Source: Benincasa hispida (taxonomy: Eukaryota; Streptophyta; Magnoliopsida; Cucurbitales; Cucurbitaceae). Taken from it: a DNA stretch of 64,000 nucleotides. A program made the position numbers and the translations under genes. Positions within the stretch are counted from its first letter, which is position 1. Each line of letters begins with the position of its first letter. The stretch is taken from contig NC_052350.1 in NCBI RefSeq assembly GCF_009727055.1, forward strand, positions 2,239,395-2,303,394, in the 5' to 3' direction. Of this stretch, positions 35,830 to 47,683 are shown in pieces. The notes beneath the pieces were generated by a model that had not been told where the DNA came from, did not search any database, and was given only the letters and a program-made list of their open reading frames with translations.

Positions 35830-37533
35830 ATGATTAATGCATTGCATTCTTGCGTTAGAGCAATTACTTCTATCTCACTGACTCTTCTCTTCTTCGTCAG
35901 AATATCCTTAAGAAATTTTACATATTTGGGCATTTGTTCCAAGGCTTCTATAAGTGGGATGTTAATGTGAAGTTACCTTAGAAGTTCAAGGAAATGCTTG
36001 AACTGCTGTTCATCATTCTTCTTTAGCAAGCGTCTAGGAAATGGTGCTTCTAGCTGCACCGTAGGTGTTCTTGCGTTAAACATGCTCGGGTTGGAATGAC
36101 TTGTAGATTCAGGCGTTTGTTCTTCTTGATCTTTGAATGCCTTTGGGTGTGTTGTGTGCTTAGTTGATGAAGGATTGTTGTTTCTTGGGTTCATTGTTCT
36201 TTCCACAAGAGGTTTGTTGTTTAACAATGTCACCGCATGACATTGCTCTTTTCCGTTATTATTTCTTGGTGTTTCTGTATTGCTGGGCAGAACTCCTTGT
36301 GGCCAATTCTTCAGCTCACCAACGATTTGCCGCACTTGTATCTCCAGATTTCTAATGAATGACGCTTGGCTTTTTAACAATGCGTCATTCTGGGCGATGT
36401 ATTCCTTTAAGAGATTTTCAAGCGGAGAAGCTAAACTCGACGCATGACCACCTCTATTGAAGGATTGTTTGTGAGGTTGCTTGGCTGGAATCCAAGCGGC
36501 GATCCCTGCCTCTACTACTGGTTTACCCCTGGCTGGTGTTGCCCTACTGGTATCCCCCCTAAGAAAAATTTGGATGGTTTCTCCATCCGGGATTATAAGT
36601 GTTCGAGAATGGGTTGTTTTTAATAAAGCAGACTGACTATGGATTCTGCGGGTAGTCAGTATAGGAATGAGGTTCTTCATAGCCTACACAGCTAACTACG
36701 AGCTGTACGAATGCGTCCACCTGATTTATCTTTTGCGTGTTTGTTGCATTCTCAAGTGATATATTTTGCAAAAGGTTTGTCATGGTAGCCACTTGTGCAG
36801 AAAGCGTGGCTATTGCATTAGAACCAATAGAGTTTACATTCTGAGAACATCTCCTTCTATTTGTTCTTGCGTCATAAGTACCATCTACCCATTCCATGTT
36901 GTGTTTGGTGATGCGGTCTAATATTTCCTTAGCTTCATTGTAAGATTTATCCATGATATCGCCAGCTGTGACTGCGTCGGCTGCCATTTGAGATGCTCTG
37001 TTCAATCCTCCATAAAAGGTTTCCATCTAGACAGTTAAAGGTAATCCATGATTGAGACAGTTCTTGGCCAGTCCCTTGAAGTGCTCCCATGCGGCACTCA
37101 AAGTTTCAAATTCTTCTTGCTCAAAATTCATTATTTCTCTTCGCCTCCTTACATTAGTGGTGGGTGGAAAATATTTTTGCATGAATTTTTCCACTAAATT
37201 TTCCCGAGTTGTTATCTCTCTAAGCTCCAAGAAACTTGCCCATTGTTTTGCGTCATCACGCAGAGAGTATGGGAATAAGGATAGGCTGATGGCTTCTCGG
37301 GTGATTCCAGGAATCACAAACAAATTTCACGTCTCTAGGAAGCGTTTCATGTGGGCATGATGGTCTTCTCCACAGAAACCTCCAAACTGGCCAGCTGTTT
37401 GAAGCATTTGGAGCATTACAGATTTCATTTCAAATCTTGTCCCATCCGATATTGGATATATGATCCCTGGTGAAAAATCATACAACAAAGGTGACTCATA
37501 CTCCTGCATGGGACTCGTAATACTGTTTGCCAT
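35829..37533 (-). pseudogene. Athila-like Ty3/gypsy gag and start of pro-pol
   Basis: One minus-strand frame runs from 37533 to 36637 with two in-frame stops (37327-37329 and 37027-37029), then shifts frame and continues to 35973 and beyond. It shows a retrotransposon gag domain (SLFPYSLRDDAKQW, FMQKYFPP, ETLSAAWEHFKGL), a later block LENLLKEYIAQNDALLKSQA-type with QVRQIVGELKNWPQG, and the pre-protease stretch LHINIPLIEALEQMPKYVKF near 35940. Everything after the start of protease is missing, and the frame ends exactly where the duplicated flank begins. Confidence 0.88.
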
Positions 37534-37835
37534 TATGATTGGATTTTGAGTAGCTTGGCTATCTGTTGAGCTAAGTTAAGGTTTAATTGATCATCTGCCA
37601 TTTGTTGTTGTTTTTATTGTTACTGTTTGAGTTATTGTTGCCTTAACTTCGACGACGATTAGATCGGTTTCTTCGTTTGGAGGTCCTTTCAACTCTGGGG
37701 TCGTATAGGTGCTCAGGAGTGTTTTCCCTGCTCATAAAACATTTACAGGCTTCGACTTAGCTTGTAATACTCCTTAGCTGCAAGTTTTCTACAAAAGATA
37801 CAAGCAAAATTCTGGTTAGCCTTGTTTCCAAATCC

Positions 37836-37858
37836 CCAGCAACAACGTCGAAAACTTG
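37836..37858 (-). promoter_or_regulatory. Gypsy primer-binding site (degenerate)
   Basis: The minus strand reads TTTCGACGTTGTTGCTGGGGATTTGG here. It is a decayed form of the TTTGGCGCCGTTGCCGGGGA-type site that follows the 5' LTR in Athila/Tat elements. It separates the LTR on the right from gag on the left. Confidence 0.65.
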
Positions 37859-37859
37859 T

Positions 37860-39386
37860 TCGTGTTCCTCGTAATGCGAACTAGGAGTGTATTGTGTGAG
37901 GAAGTTGTAAATAGGGTGCAAGTGAGAGTATGAATGATGCGTTATCTTTCTAAGTAACGATTTTGGATGATACATGCAGGGATGCGTTACACTTCTTCTA
38001 ATGCATTCAAGTTTTCTTGAATCGGATCCAAGTATAAATCTAATTCAAGTTCCTGGTTAGTCCAGGGTCGAACTCAGGGATTTAGATCAGAACTAACGCA
38101 GGGTTTGTGTTGTAGTTAATGTAGAAGGATCCTAAGTAAGTGCTGGATGAGTTTTGTTTACACTAAGTTACTGCATGCGTGCAAGAAGATGCAAAAGGTC
38201 AAGTGGAAGACAGGGGTTCATGTAAAAACGGTGTTTAGTGAAAGTGGTATACATTGATCTAAGTGAGATGTACATGTGAGAGAATGTGGTGTGGATGGAA
38301 ATGAACTTTGCTTGCTTATAATCCAAGTATGTGTAGATGCGTTGGGTTTCTTCTTAGCTTTTATTTAGTACTTCTCAATGTGAATGCCACATAAATTCCT
38401 ACCTATAGGATGTATGCGTTAATCACAGAAAGTAATGAAACACTTGTGCCTGTATCTCTAGATGTACCAAGCGTTTTGACTTAATGCTTGCTTGCTTGCT
38501 TATTCTCTTGAATAATTCAAGCTAGAATAACTTTAACCAAGTAATTATATTGGCTTAAGTGTTTAGAAATTGAACTTGCATGAAGTCATGAATGCGTCTA
38601 ATATATAGCGAGAAATTAGTGGCAAAGTGTAGTTGATCAAATATGTGATTCCATAAAGAACCAGATTGTCTTTACAATGTCAATACTTAATCGAATGAGA
38701 TGAAGAGAATAGAATTGAGATGAAAAGAAAAGAACCAAGTCGTAGAGTACAATCTCTTGTCTTCTTTGACTTAATTTAAATGTGTGTACAACCAATTTGT
38801 GGGAGAAATGGAGGAGAGTTCTCTCTCGAGCTAGGTCTCCTTCCTTCTTGATCAACGATGGAAATAGATATTTTCCCTTTGTGTTCTTATTGCAACAGCA
38901 ACAAAGCTCTAAGTCTTTCTGGTTTTCGGAATTATACATAATGAGCTGATTACCCTTCTTTTGTTTGGATTTCATCTATTTATAGACGTTGTTCTTCACC
39001 AACTTAATGATGAGGCAACATTAAATTCCATACCTTGGTCAGCCGCTTGACACTCAGACACTTTTAGACACCGACAATCAGTTGCCCATGCTTGCAAGTG
39101 GTGATTTGACACAAACATCTTAAGTCAATGAACCTTTGCTGCGTTGAAATCCCTCCGACGCATGTTCATGCGTTAGCTTCGCCTGCGATACTTAGAATCT
39201 TCGTTGAAAACTTGCGATAATATGTGTTAGTGACACAACTTTTAGCAATAAACATTATTTTGTAAAAGTTTAGTAGTGTTTGAATAATTCCATGCATTTT
39301 CTCTAAGAATGATGAGATTTTATCATTAAAAATCCTAATTGTTCCAACTTTTGAGAGACAATGACTTGTATTTCTACAAGTTATCA
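37860..39386 (-). mobile_element. 5' LTR of the gypsy element
   Basis: On the minus strand it starts TGATAACTTGTAGAAATACAAG at 39386, with a small hairpin (CTTGTagaaatACAAG-like) at the very start, and runs about 1.5 kb to the primer-binding site. The word atgcgt recurs often inside. A 112-codon frame at 38637-38975 has no protein-like features and is ignored. The 3' LTR is absent. Confidence 0.7.
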
Positions 39387-39958
39387 ATTATTTATTTACA
39401 TGTGAAGGAACTGTTGTATTGTGGTGGTTAGTGAAACAGGCCATAACGGCTATTTTCTTAAATCATGCTGAACTTCTTGCAATTCACGAGGCTAGTAAAA
39501 AATGTGTATGACTAAGATCAATGAGTCAACATATTCGTGAAACATGTGGTTTGTCTTCTAATAAAAATCTTCCAACGGTATTATATGAAGACAACATAAC
39601 ATGCATATCTCAAATCAAATGAAGATATAGTAAATGAGATAGAAAAAACATATTTCACCAAAACTTTTTTCTATAATCATGATCTTGAAGAAAATGGCGA
39701 TATCATTGTAGAACAAATTTGTTTGAAAGATAACCCGATAAACTTATTTACAAAGGCATTACCTACCACAATCTTTGAAAAACTGGTGCACAACATTGGG
39801 ATGTGGTGATTTAGAGATGTTTCCATGAGGAGGAGTAAATATACTTTTTAGAAGTATAAATTATATGAAATATGTACTCTTTTCCCTTTACTAAGATTTT
39901 TCCTAGTAAGGTTTAACGAGACATATTTCATATATATAATAGACATCTAAGGGGGAGT
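39387..39958 (+). pseudogene. Copia RNase H tail, second family, copy 2
   Basis: Matches 34196-34794 in order (for example tgtggtttgtcttctaat and cttgcaattcacgag), with stops in all frames. It begins at the exact start of the gypsy LTR, so the gypsy element was inserted within the RNase H region. A polypurine tract (ctaagggggag) precedes the LTR. Confidence 0.88.
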
Positions 39959-40341
39959 ATTATAAATATTATAATAATAGATGTCCATTAGATGATCATG
40001 CTTAGTGTCCATTGACCATGTGTCATGCCCTAATTTCCTAAAGTGTTGTCCATGTGTCTCAACATTACAAATTGTCCATGTAATCCACCTTTTACTTTCC
40101 AAATTGCTAGCGTTTGGTGGGTTTTGGAAGACACACATTGGGCAAATTTCATGAAAATTGAAGAAAGTGGAGAATTAAGAGAAATTTCTTATTTTATTTT
40201 TTGCTAATTTATTTTTTGTTTATTTATATATTATGTTTAATTTACTTTAATATTTATTTATTTTGTTATTATATTATATTTATTTTACTATTATATTTTA
40301 TTGGTATTCATGTTCCTATTGTGTTCCTCAAGTTCATAACA
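39959..40341 (+). mobile_element. 3' LTR of the second copia family, copy 2
   Basis: 383 bp, collinear with 34795-35172, starting tattataaatatta and ending cataaca. Confidence 0.88.
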
Positions 40342-40985
40342 TGCATGTTTAAATATGTGAAAGATGCATTAATTTTAGTCTTAAACTTTGAAATTCATCA
40401 AATTATAAATTTTCAACTTAAACATGAATAAATGTTGCAACATTAATAGTAGACTTTAGAGGCTTTTGCAAATTTAGCCCTCTAATGAGTTGTAGCCTCA
40501 AATATAGTTTTTGAAGAAAATGTGTTCTCTTATACATTAAATGAATATCATAAAACACATATACAATATTAATAGATCAATTTTTAGAGAATAAATGCCA
40601 GTAGAGTCCAGGAATTTATGATAAATTTTGACGAAGTTATTCAATTGTTAATTTATGATAAAGTTATTATTATCCAAAACTTTAGTTCATTAAAATCAAT
40701 AAGCAAAAATTCTACATTGTTATCTTTTTAGTAAGTAAATTAATAAAAATCAAATCAAAAGTAAAAATTTAACACTGATTTAGTCCAATTCCATGAAACT
40801 GAAAGTTTAGAGTTAGAAACAATAGAATTTGGTAAGTTAACGATAAAAATTGATTTTTTTTTAAAAAATTTAAAAGTAAAATAGTTTTTAAATATCTAAT
40901 TTTAAATAAAGTAGTAGATGTCAATTTTTCTAGCCCAACAACTATGATAATGAGAAATTGAATCGTCTACTTTAGAAAGAAAGAT
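40342..40985 (+). repeat. Duplicated flank, copy 2
   Basis: Collinear with 35173-35829, with scattered substitutions and short indels (for example cattaatagtagactttagaggc against tattagtagtagactttagag). Homology stops near 40985, matching the breakpoint at 35829 in copy 1. Confidence 0.9.
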
Positions 40986-41119
40986 CATGCCAATTATCGT
41001 TAAGCTAAATTCACTTTAATTGTAATATATGTCAATTATTGTTGAATATGCTCTCCTATTAATGTTTTTTTTTATTAATAAGGGAATATGTTATTAATTA
41101 AGCATTATTTTTATTATTT

Positions 41120-42010
41120 ACTCCATGTTTGACTTTTGGACAAGATATATTTGAGTGTCATGGTCATGCATTCATGCTGGACAAGATATAAATGCTCTTC
41201 TTCTAGGTGGCAAACAATTCAGCTTTGACATTGTCAGTTTGAATTTGTCACCTACACATATAATATTATTCAAAAATTAAAAATCAACCGCTTGAAGTAA
41301 GGCTATAATTATTCGTTATTTATTGAATTTAGTTGAAAACTTTATGCAAATAATTTGTCAAATTAAAAAAAAAACTATTTTCACAAATAGAAAAAAACGT
41401 TAAACTATTTATGATAAATAATAAAAAAATATCGATAAACATTGATAGATTTCTATCAACATCTATCAGTAATAAACTTATATTAGTTTCTATCTCTAAT
41501 AGATACTGATAGACTTCTATCAGTCTCTATCAAAGAAGATTAACATTTTTTTTATTTTATGAAATAGTTTCTCATATTTTTTATTTCTAAAAATTTTTCG
41601 CACAATAATCCATAAATTCTCGAATGAATTTCAATTATAGTTTAAGAATTTTGAAAAGTTTCATACTTTGAAATTTGTTGTAAGAGTACTTTTAAATATT
41701 AAAACTGATTAAAAAAAAAAGTTAATCTCAAAAGATATCTTTAAAAACATATATATAATTAAAACTTCATTAATAAAATCATATATTTAATACATGTTTT
41801 TAATAGAATTGACAAAAATATAATACATTATTAGTTCTTATTTACTTTCCCTAACGTTTGACTTTTGTAGTATACATTTGAGGACTGTGGCCATGCATGC
41901 ATGCTAGGACAAGCTATAAATGAATGTTACCTACCCCAGTAACAACAATAAGAGAATAACCCTTTGAAATAAGGTTAAAATGAACCTCTCCTTAATTATT
42001 GAATTTAGTT
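41120..42010 (+). repeat. Pair of local direct duplications with a MITE between
   Basis: A block at about 41120-41345 (tttgacttttgg, catgcattcatgctgg, acaagatataaatg, attgaatttagttg) recurs, diverged, at about 41865-42020 (tttgacttttgt, catgcatgcatgctagg, acaagctataaatg, attgaatttagttgg). Between them, near 41365-41590, is a GATAGA-containing segment with inverted A/T-rich ends (aaactatttatgataaataa against a reversed ttattttatgaaatagttt) that resembles the MITEs below. Confidence 0.6.
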
Positions 42011-42481
42011 GGAAAATTCATACAATTTGTAAAAGACTAAATACAATATTTAAAATTATTCCAATTATATCCCACGTTAGATTTGGTAAATTTTCATTTA
42101 TACCCTTAAATTTAAAAATTTGTAAATTATTCGTCAAAATAAAGTATAGTAATTAATTTGATAATAGATGTGTAAATATTAAAAGGCGTACGTGAAATTA
42201 TCTATCTCGAAAGATATCATGACCCATAAAATCATTTACATAATCAACAATCACCATGTTGATTTACTTGAATTATATACATCATAAATAAGGTTAGATA
42301 ATGTTTTCCAAATTTGTATCAACTAATTCTTAATTGTCATCTTATTTTGATGAAAAAAGCTCTCTCAAGTTATTTTCTAGACAAATTTTGAAGTTCAATG
42401 CTAAAATTAGGTGTATAATTGAAAGATATCCTAAAATTAAGATTATTTTATAATGTTGTTTCGAATATATTAAAATGAACC

Positions 42482-42646
42482 AAAATATTTACAAATATAG
42501 TAAAATGTCAATGTTTATCTGTGATAGATAATGATAAATACTGATAAAAAAACTATCATTTATCACTGATGAACATTGATAGATATCTATTAGTATCATC
42601 AATGTCTAGATAAACTATGACATTGTGCTATATTTATAAATATTTT
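42482..42646. mobile_element. GATAGA-type MITE
   Basis: About 165 bp. The left end aaaatatttacaaatatag is mirrored by ctatatttataaatatttt on the right; the inverted repeats continue for about 37 bases with few mismatches. The centre holds tgataga/tctatca dyads. No coding capacity. The same design occurs at 48704-48853. Confidence 0.75.
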
Positions 42647-43404
42647 TAACATTTTTCCATTTAAAACGATTTCCGTATTTTGCATTTTGCATTTTGCATA
42701 GTTTAACCTAAAAAAGGACTTTAGAAGAGTACTTTTTACTTTTACTTTAATAAAGAGCCAAGAATTTGAACTTTCAGTTTCAACTACTAGTTTAACCAAT
42801 ATCTTTACCGTAAGTAGATCACCACACTATAATTGTCTGGTCGATAATGCAAAGCAACAAAGCAAAGTTCTTTCTTTCTCAAAAGATACCATCATTTGTA
42901 TTCATATGTGATGAAGAAAAAGCAAAATTATCGACAAAATAGTGACAGAACATTAAGATATTTTTCTACTTTGATTGAAAAGATAATTCAGAAAACGTGG
43001 ACAAGGGGCTACACACATTATGAAACTACATCATCCCATCATCAATTATTGAAATTCTTTACCACAGAAAATGAAGAGAAAAGAAAAAGGAATAATAATA
43101 ATTCACAAATAAAAAGGAGAATGAACGAGAGTATCCAAATTAAATGTAATTTCAAGAGAAGGAAAGAAAAAAAACTCAAGTGGGTCTTTGAAAAAAGGCC
43201 ATTATCACTCTCTCTTGAGCTTAAACGTCTGATTCTGATTGTTTCCCTTATCACATACGCAAGAAGAAAGTGATCAATAAGTTCTTGGAATGGGAAAATA
43301 AAGCCGTGTGAGATTGCAATTTGGAGCAGTTATCAATAAGCAATTAATGAAGGCTAAAGGCGGTGGACAGGTTTGCATGATCTCTCCAATTCTTTTTCAC
43401 TTTC
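42647..43404. other. Upstream region of the alpha-dioxygenase gene
   Basis: No separate gene is recognised. A Lys/Arg-rich open frame at 42896-43273 reads through A-rich DNA and lacks protein features. This stretch should hold distal promoter elements of the gene starting at 43543. Confidence 0.5.
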
Positions 43405-43410
43405 TATATA
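43405..43410 (+). promoter_or_regulatory. Probable TATA box of the alpha-dioxygenase gene
   Basis: TATATA in tttcTATATAcatac, 133 bases upstream of the start codon, is the best placed TATA candidate. A second TA-rich stretch (attatatac, about 43421-43430) is an alternative. Confidence 0.4.
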
Positions 43411-43542
43411 CATACACACACATTATATACATACCTTAAACGCTCCATTGCTTCACAAATCGAAAAGGGTTCTGAAAATTTTCTGCCAATACAGTTGATT
43501 TAGAGGAGATTTGGGGACGAAAGCTTTCTCAAACAGGGGAAA

Positions 43543-46500
43543 ATGGGGTTCTCTCTGTTTTCTTCTCCTTTTGTTCATCCTCAGCTTAAACAGATTGTGG
43601 CTAAGATGACTCTTCTGGATACTCTATTGTTTTATGTCAGTTTCTCTTCTTTCTTCTACTTCTTTTGGGTTCTCTTATTATGAACTTTTGAACTGAAATT
43701 ACATTTGGGGATTTGTGGTTTGTTCTTGATAGGTAGTTCATTTTGTGGACAAGCTTGGGTTGTGGCATAGAATGCCAGTGTTTATAGGGCTTGCTTATTT
43801 GGGGATTAGAAGACATTTACATCAGCGTTATAATTTGTTGCATGTTGGATCTATGTACGGCCAAAAGTATGATCATCAACAGTTCTGCTACAGAACGGCT
43901 GATGGAAGTTGTAATCACCCTTTTGATAGTTTGGTTGGTAGCCAGGGAACTCTCTTTGGCCGCAACATGCCTCCATCAAATTCTCCTTATGGGGTAATCT
44001 TCAAACTTGTTGTGACTCTGATTTTCATGTTCCATTAGGTTTTTAAGTATATAATTGGATTCTCTGGTTGCCCGATGGATTTTGAAACGGTCAGTGGACC
44101 GATATCTTGATAGGCATTTCTTAGAGTTGAGTGATGAGAGCGATGGAAATGGTGCATTTGTGTGATACTGTTTAATAGATGTTTGGTTGTCGTATGCAAT
44201 GAAGTGCAGGTACTTGATCCTCATCCATCAGTGGTGGCCACAAAGCTATTGGAAAGGAAGAACTACATTGATAATGGCAAGCAATTCAATATGATTGCTT
44301 GCTCATGGATACAGTTCATGATTCATGACTGGATTGATCATTTGGAGGATACCAAACAGGTAAACAATGCATTCATAGCTTAATTGGTTAAGATATTTAC
44401 GCTTGACTATTCGAATCTCCACTCGCATACTTTGTTGGACTCACTGAAGTAGGGAAAATGTCAAGTGAGCTTCGACCCAACAAAGTAATTTGTTTTGAAG
44501 AAGAGGGTTATGTAAACTGATGCCTTTGAGTTGGACAGGTAGAACTTACAGCTCCTGAGGAAGTTGCAAATGGTTGTCCTTTGAAGTCATTCAAGTTCTT
44601 TAGGACCAAGGTGGTTTCAACAGATTCCCCTTACCTCGAGACCGGCACTCTAAACACAAGAACACCTTGGTGGTGAGTAATGATGATCTCTCATATTTCT
44701 TGTATGCTATATGAGTGGACCTACTTTGAAATAGTGCTTCAATTTGTGTACGAAATAGGCTATAAAAATAATATATGGTCATTTTAATTAATATATGCAA
44801 CTTCTGCCGACTTTTGAGCAGGGATGGAAGTGTAATATATGGCAACAATGAGGAGGGGATGAGGAGAGTAAGGACATTCCAAGATGGAAAAATGAAGATT
44901 ACAGGAGATGGGCTTCTTGAGCATGATGAAAAAGGCATTCCCATCTCTGGAGATGTTCGAAATTGCTGGGCTGGATTTTCCCTCTTACAAGCACTATTTG
45001 TCAAGGAGCATAATGCTGTATGTGATATGCTAAAAGTAAGTTCAAATTCTCACTTCATTGTCTATAACATAATAGTTGTAATGCACTTAAAAGAAACTCA
45101 AGATTAGTTTCAGCCCATATAAACAGCCTACAATGATGCTGATATTGCTTTGTCAAATACCTTTTCTTCTTTTTCCAACATGTCATAGCTCTGCAGAAAC
45201 ACCCATGCTCGTGAAGTCCCATCCATTGTTTCACGAATCTACTTCGATTAATAGAAACTGTACAGTACATTTCATTTAACAGACTAGAGATTTTGCACGT
45301 ACTTTTCAGGAGCATTACCCGGACTTCGACGATGAGCAGCTTTATAGGCATGCCAGATTGGTGACTTCAGCTGTAATAGCTAAAATCCACACCATTGATT
45401 GGACTGTGGAACTTTTAAAGACTGAAACTCTTCTAGCAGGAATGAGAATTAACTGGTAAGACAAGTGAGGAGATTTATACAAGTCAATCTAGCTTAGAAA
45501 ATTTTCTCCAAGTGCTCTGAAAATCAGAGGTAAACTTTCTTGGGGAATTTATTTTGCAAAAAGTCTTCTTTGTGCCACTTGTTTAGGTTTTCTCAATCTT
45601 AAATCTGAAGAACTACTTTGTCGTGTTCTATACAGGTATGGATTTCTGGGAAAGAAGTTTAAGGATACGTTTGGACACATTTGTGGACCGATACTCAGTG
45701 GATTGGTTGGTCTAAAGAAGCCACGAGATCATGGAATTCCTTATTCTCTAACAGAAGAGTTTGCAAGCGTCTACCGAATGCATTGTCTTCTACCTGACAA
45801 ATTAGTTATCAGGGACTTGAAGTCCACCAACTCAGATTATAGTGACCCTCCTGTCGTTGAAGAGTATTTCTTCTTTTCCCTACGATCACCTATGCCTCTA
45901 GAAATGTTGTTAAAGTTCATAAAAGCAAACTTAGAAGGCGATAAATAGTTTCAAACATGGAAACTAATTTCTTTCAAATTATTGGCAAAACTATTATCAT
46001 GAATGTAATCGAGTTTCATTCAACAGATCATTCAAAATCCTATGATTGTCTTGTGAAGAAAATTGTGAGACGTGATCAATGATTACAAAATGTATTTGAA
46101 ATCACAGCAGTTCTAAATGTTAAATCCTTGAGTTTTCTAATGATGGCATATTTGCTTTTTACAACAAATGAGATATAGGAAATTCAAACCTCCAGCCTTG
46201 AGGGAGGTAGTACATGTCAATCACTCACTTTGGCGAGCACCATTTGTTTGTTCGAAACTATATTTTGCATTATTTCAAATTGGGATGAGTTTCTATCCAA
46301 ATTTTCACAAATTTTGAATCTAAAGAGCACCTACTTTTTCATGATTAGGGTGCCCATGGAGGAATTGGTGGGAAAAGAAGGTGAGAAAAGGCTAGCAAAA
46401 TTAGGAATGGAACAAATGTTGGTGTCAATGGGTCATCAAGCATGTGGAGCGCTCTCTCTCTGGAACTATCCATCATGGATGAGAAAACTTATTGCCCACG

Positions 46501-47264
46501 ATGTCGACGGGGATGACAGACCAGATCCAGTCGACATGGCTGCCATGGAAAGTAAGACTCTTAAATTTAACTAGGAAAGAAACTCTCTTTTTGTTCGTTT
46601 GCTAGTATATGCCACTTATAGCCAAGCTTTTCGGTGCTAACATCTAGATTATGTAACGGTGATCAGTCTTCAGGGACCGAGAGAGGGGTGTTGCGAGATA
46701 CAACGAGTTTCGCAGGAATTTATTAATGATCCCCATAAGCAAATGGAAAGATTTAACAGATGATATAGAAGTTGTGACTGCCCTTGAAGAGGTGTATGGA
46801 AATGATGTTGAGAAGTTAGATCTACTTGTTGGATTACATGCTGAGAAGAAGATTAAAGGGTTTGCAATCAGTGAGACTGCCTTTTTCATTTTCCTCCTCA
46901 TTGCTTCAAGGTATGCACTATGCTATATATCTCCACAATGAATAATGTGCATAGTAGAGTAATGAAAAACCAAAATGACAATGAGATGGTTATAGCTGTT
47001 AACCCGTTTCAAACCTTGTTCGTGGTGCTGATGTGCAGGAGGCTGGAGGCCGATCGATTCTTTACGACAAATTACAACTCGAAAACCTACACAGAGGAAG
47101 GCCTAGAATGGGTAAACAAGACAGAGACACTGAAGGATGTAATTGATAGGCATTTCCCTGACATGACAAAAAGATGTATGAGATGTTCAAGTGCATTCTC
47201 TGTCTGGGATTCTTTGCCAAACCCAAAAAACTACATTCCCCTGTATCTCAGGCCAGCAACTTGA
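43543..47264 (+). CDS. DOX2: Fatty-acid alpha-dioxygenase (DOX2 type)
   Basis: Ten exons with GT-AG junctions: 43543-43635, 43733-43993, 44210-44359, 44539-44672, 44822-45035, 45310-45455, 45636-45863, 46349-46551, 46667-46910, 47039-47264. They join without a stop to 632 residues, the family length. The enzyme is a haem protein of the animal-peroxidase/cyclooxygenase superfamily that adds O2 to the alpha carbon of fatty acids. Key residues are visible: distal haem His157 (FMIHDW), catalytic Tyr379 and proximal His382 (VYRMH), a TPWWDGSVIYG calcium-loop region, and R558-R559 in SRRLEADRFF. The N-terminus (MGFSLFSSP, then LGLWHRMP) resembles DOX2 rather than the stress-induced DOX1. At the exon 8-9 joint the usual EIYRDRERG reads EIFRDRERG. 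Acceptor choices for exons 8 and 9 follow family conservation. The gene appears functional. Confidence 0.95.
44382..44426 (+). mobile_element. tRNA-derived SINE relic in alpha-dioxygenase intron 3
   Basis: TAGCTTAATTGGTTAAGA (A-box-like) is followed about 15 bases later by gactattcgaatctcc (B-box-like). This pairing is typical of tRNA-derived SINEs. The unit sits wholly within intron 3 and does not touch the splice sites. Confidence 0.45.
46168..46235 (-). mobile_element. Possible SINE relic in alpha-dioxygenase intron 7
   Basis: On the minus strand ggctggaggtttgaatttcc resembles a degenerate B-box region, preceded by a weak A-box-like stretch. Intron 7 is the longest in the gene (485 bp), and this relic may explain part of the extra length. 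Confidence 0.3.
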
Positions 47265-47683
47265 ATAATTTCTGTCTTTCACCTAACTTTTTTTAGGATG
47301 GACATGCATAAAATGTATCTACTACTTCAGATAAGCAGACAATATGCAATTATATGTATGTACATACATATTGAGGTTGCGTTTCGTTGTTTATGTATAA
47401 AACTAAATTAAATATTTGTTTTGTAAGCAGTTAAATGCCAATGAGAAGTATAAGAAGCAGACTCTTAAAAAATAATCATAAATCTTGGGAGGTTGGAATT
47501 CATCCTTCAATACAAAGAAGAAGAAAAAGAAAAGCATAACCATATCAAAACTGGTCTTCTGTCAAAATGTTTCGGAGAGAATGGAAATTCAAGGATTCTA
47601 TTTGGCACACGTCTAATCTTCTCTTCATTTTTAGTAATATCTCTAGTAATATCTCTCCATCTTCAAAGGCTTTGATGGAATAT
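47265..47683. other. 3' side of the alpha-dioxygenase gene
   Basis: Probably the 3' UTR of the alpha-dioxygenase followed by spacer. A 60-codon frame at 47493-47675 has no recognisable features. Confidence 0.4.

Noticed and set aside
38036..38090. tRNA-like words (gtccagggtcgaactcaggg) in the gypsy LTR region
   Set aside because: It resembles part of a T-arm but no cloverleaf can be folded; it is kept as part of the gypsy 5' region.
38637..38975. 112-codon minus-strand open frame with a CCCC run
   Set aside because: It lies inside the gypsy LTR and has no protein-like pattern; the Cys run comes from a repeated gcaaca/caacag stretch.
42896..43273. 125-codon basic open frame upstream of the alpha-dioxygenase gene
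   Set aside because: A-rich composition, no domain, and it lies in the expected promoter region.
44382..44426. A functional tRNA gene
   Set aside because: Only A- and B-box-like words are present; no acceptor stem or anticodon arm can be formed, so a SINE relic is more likely.
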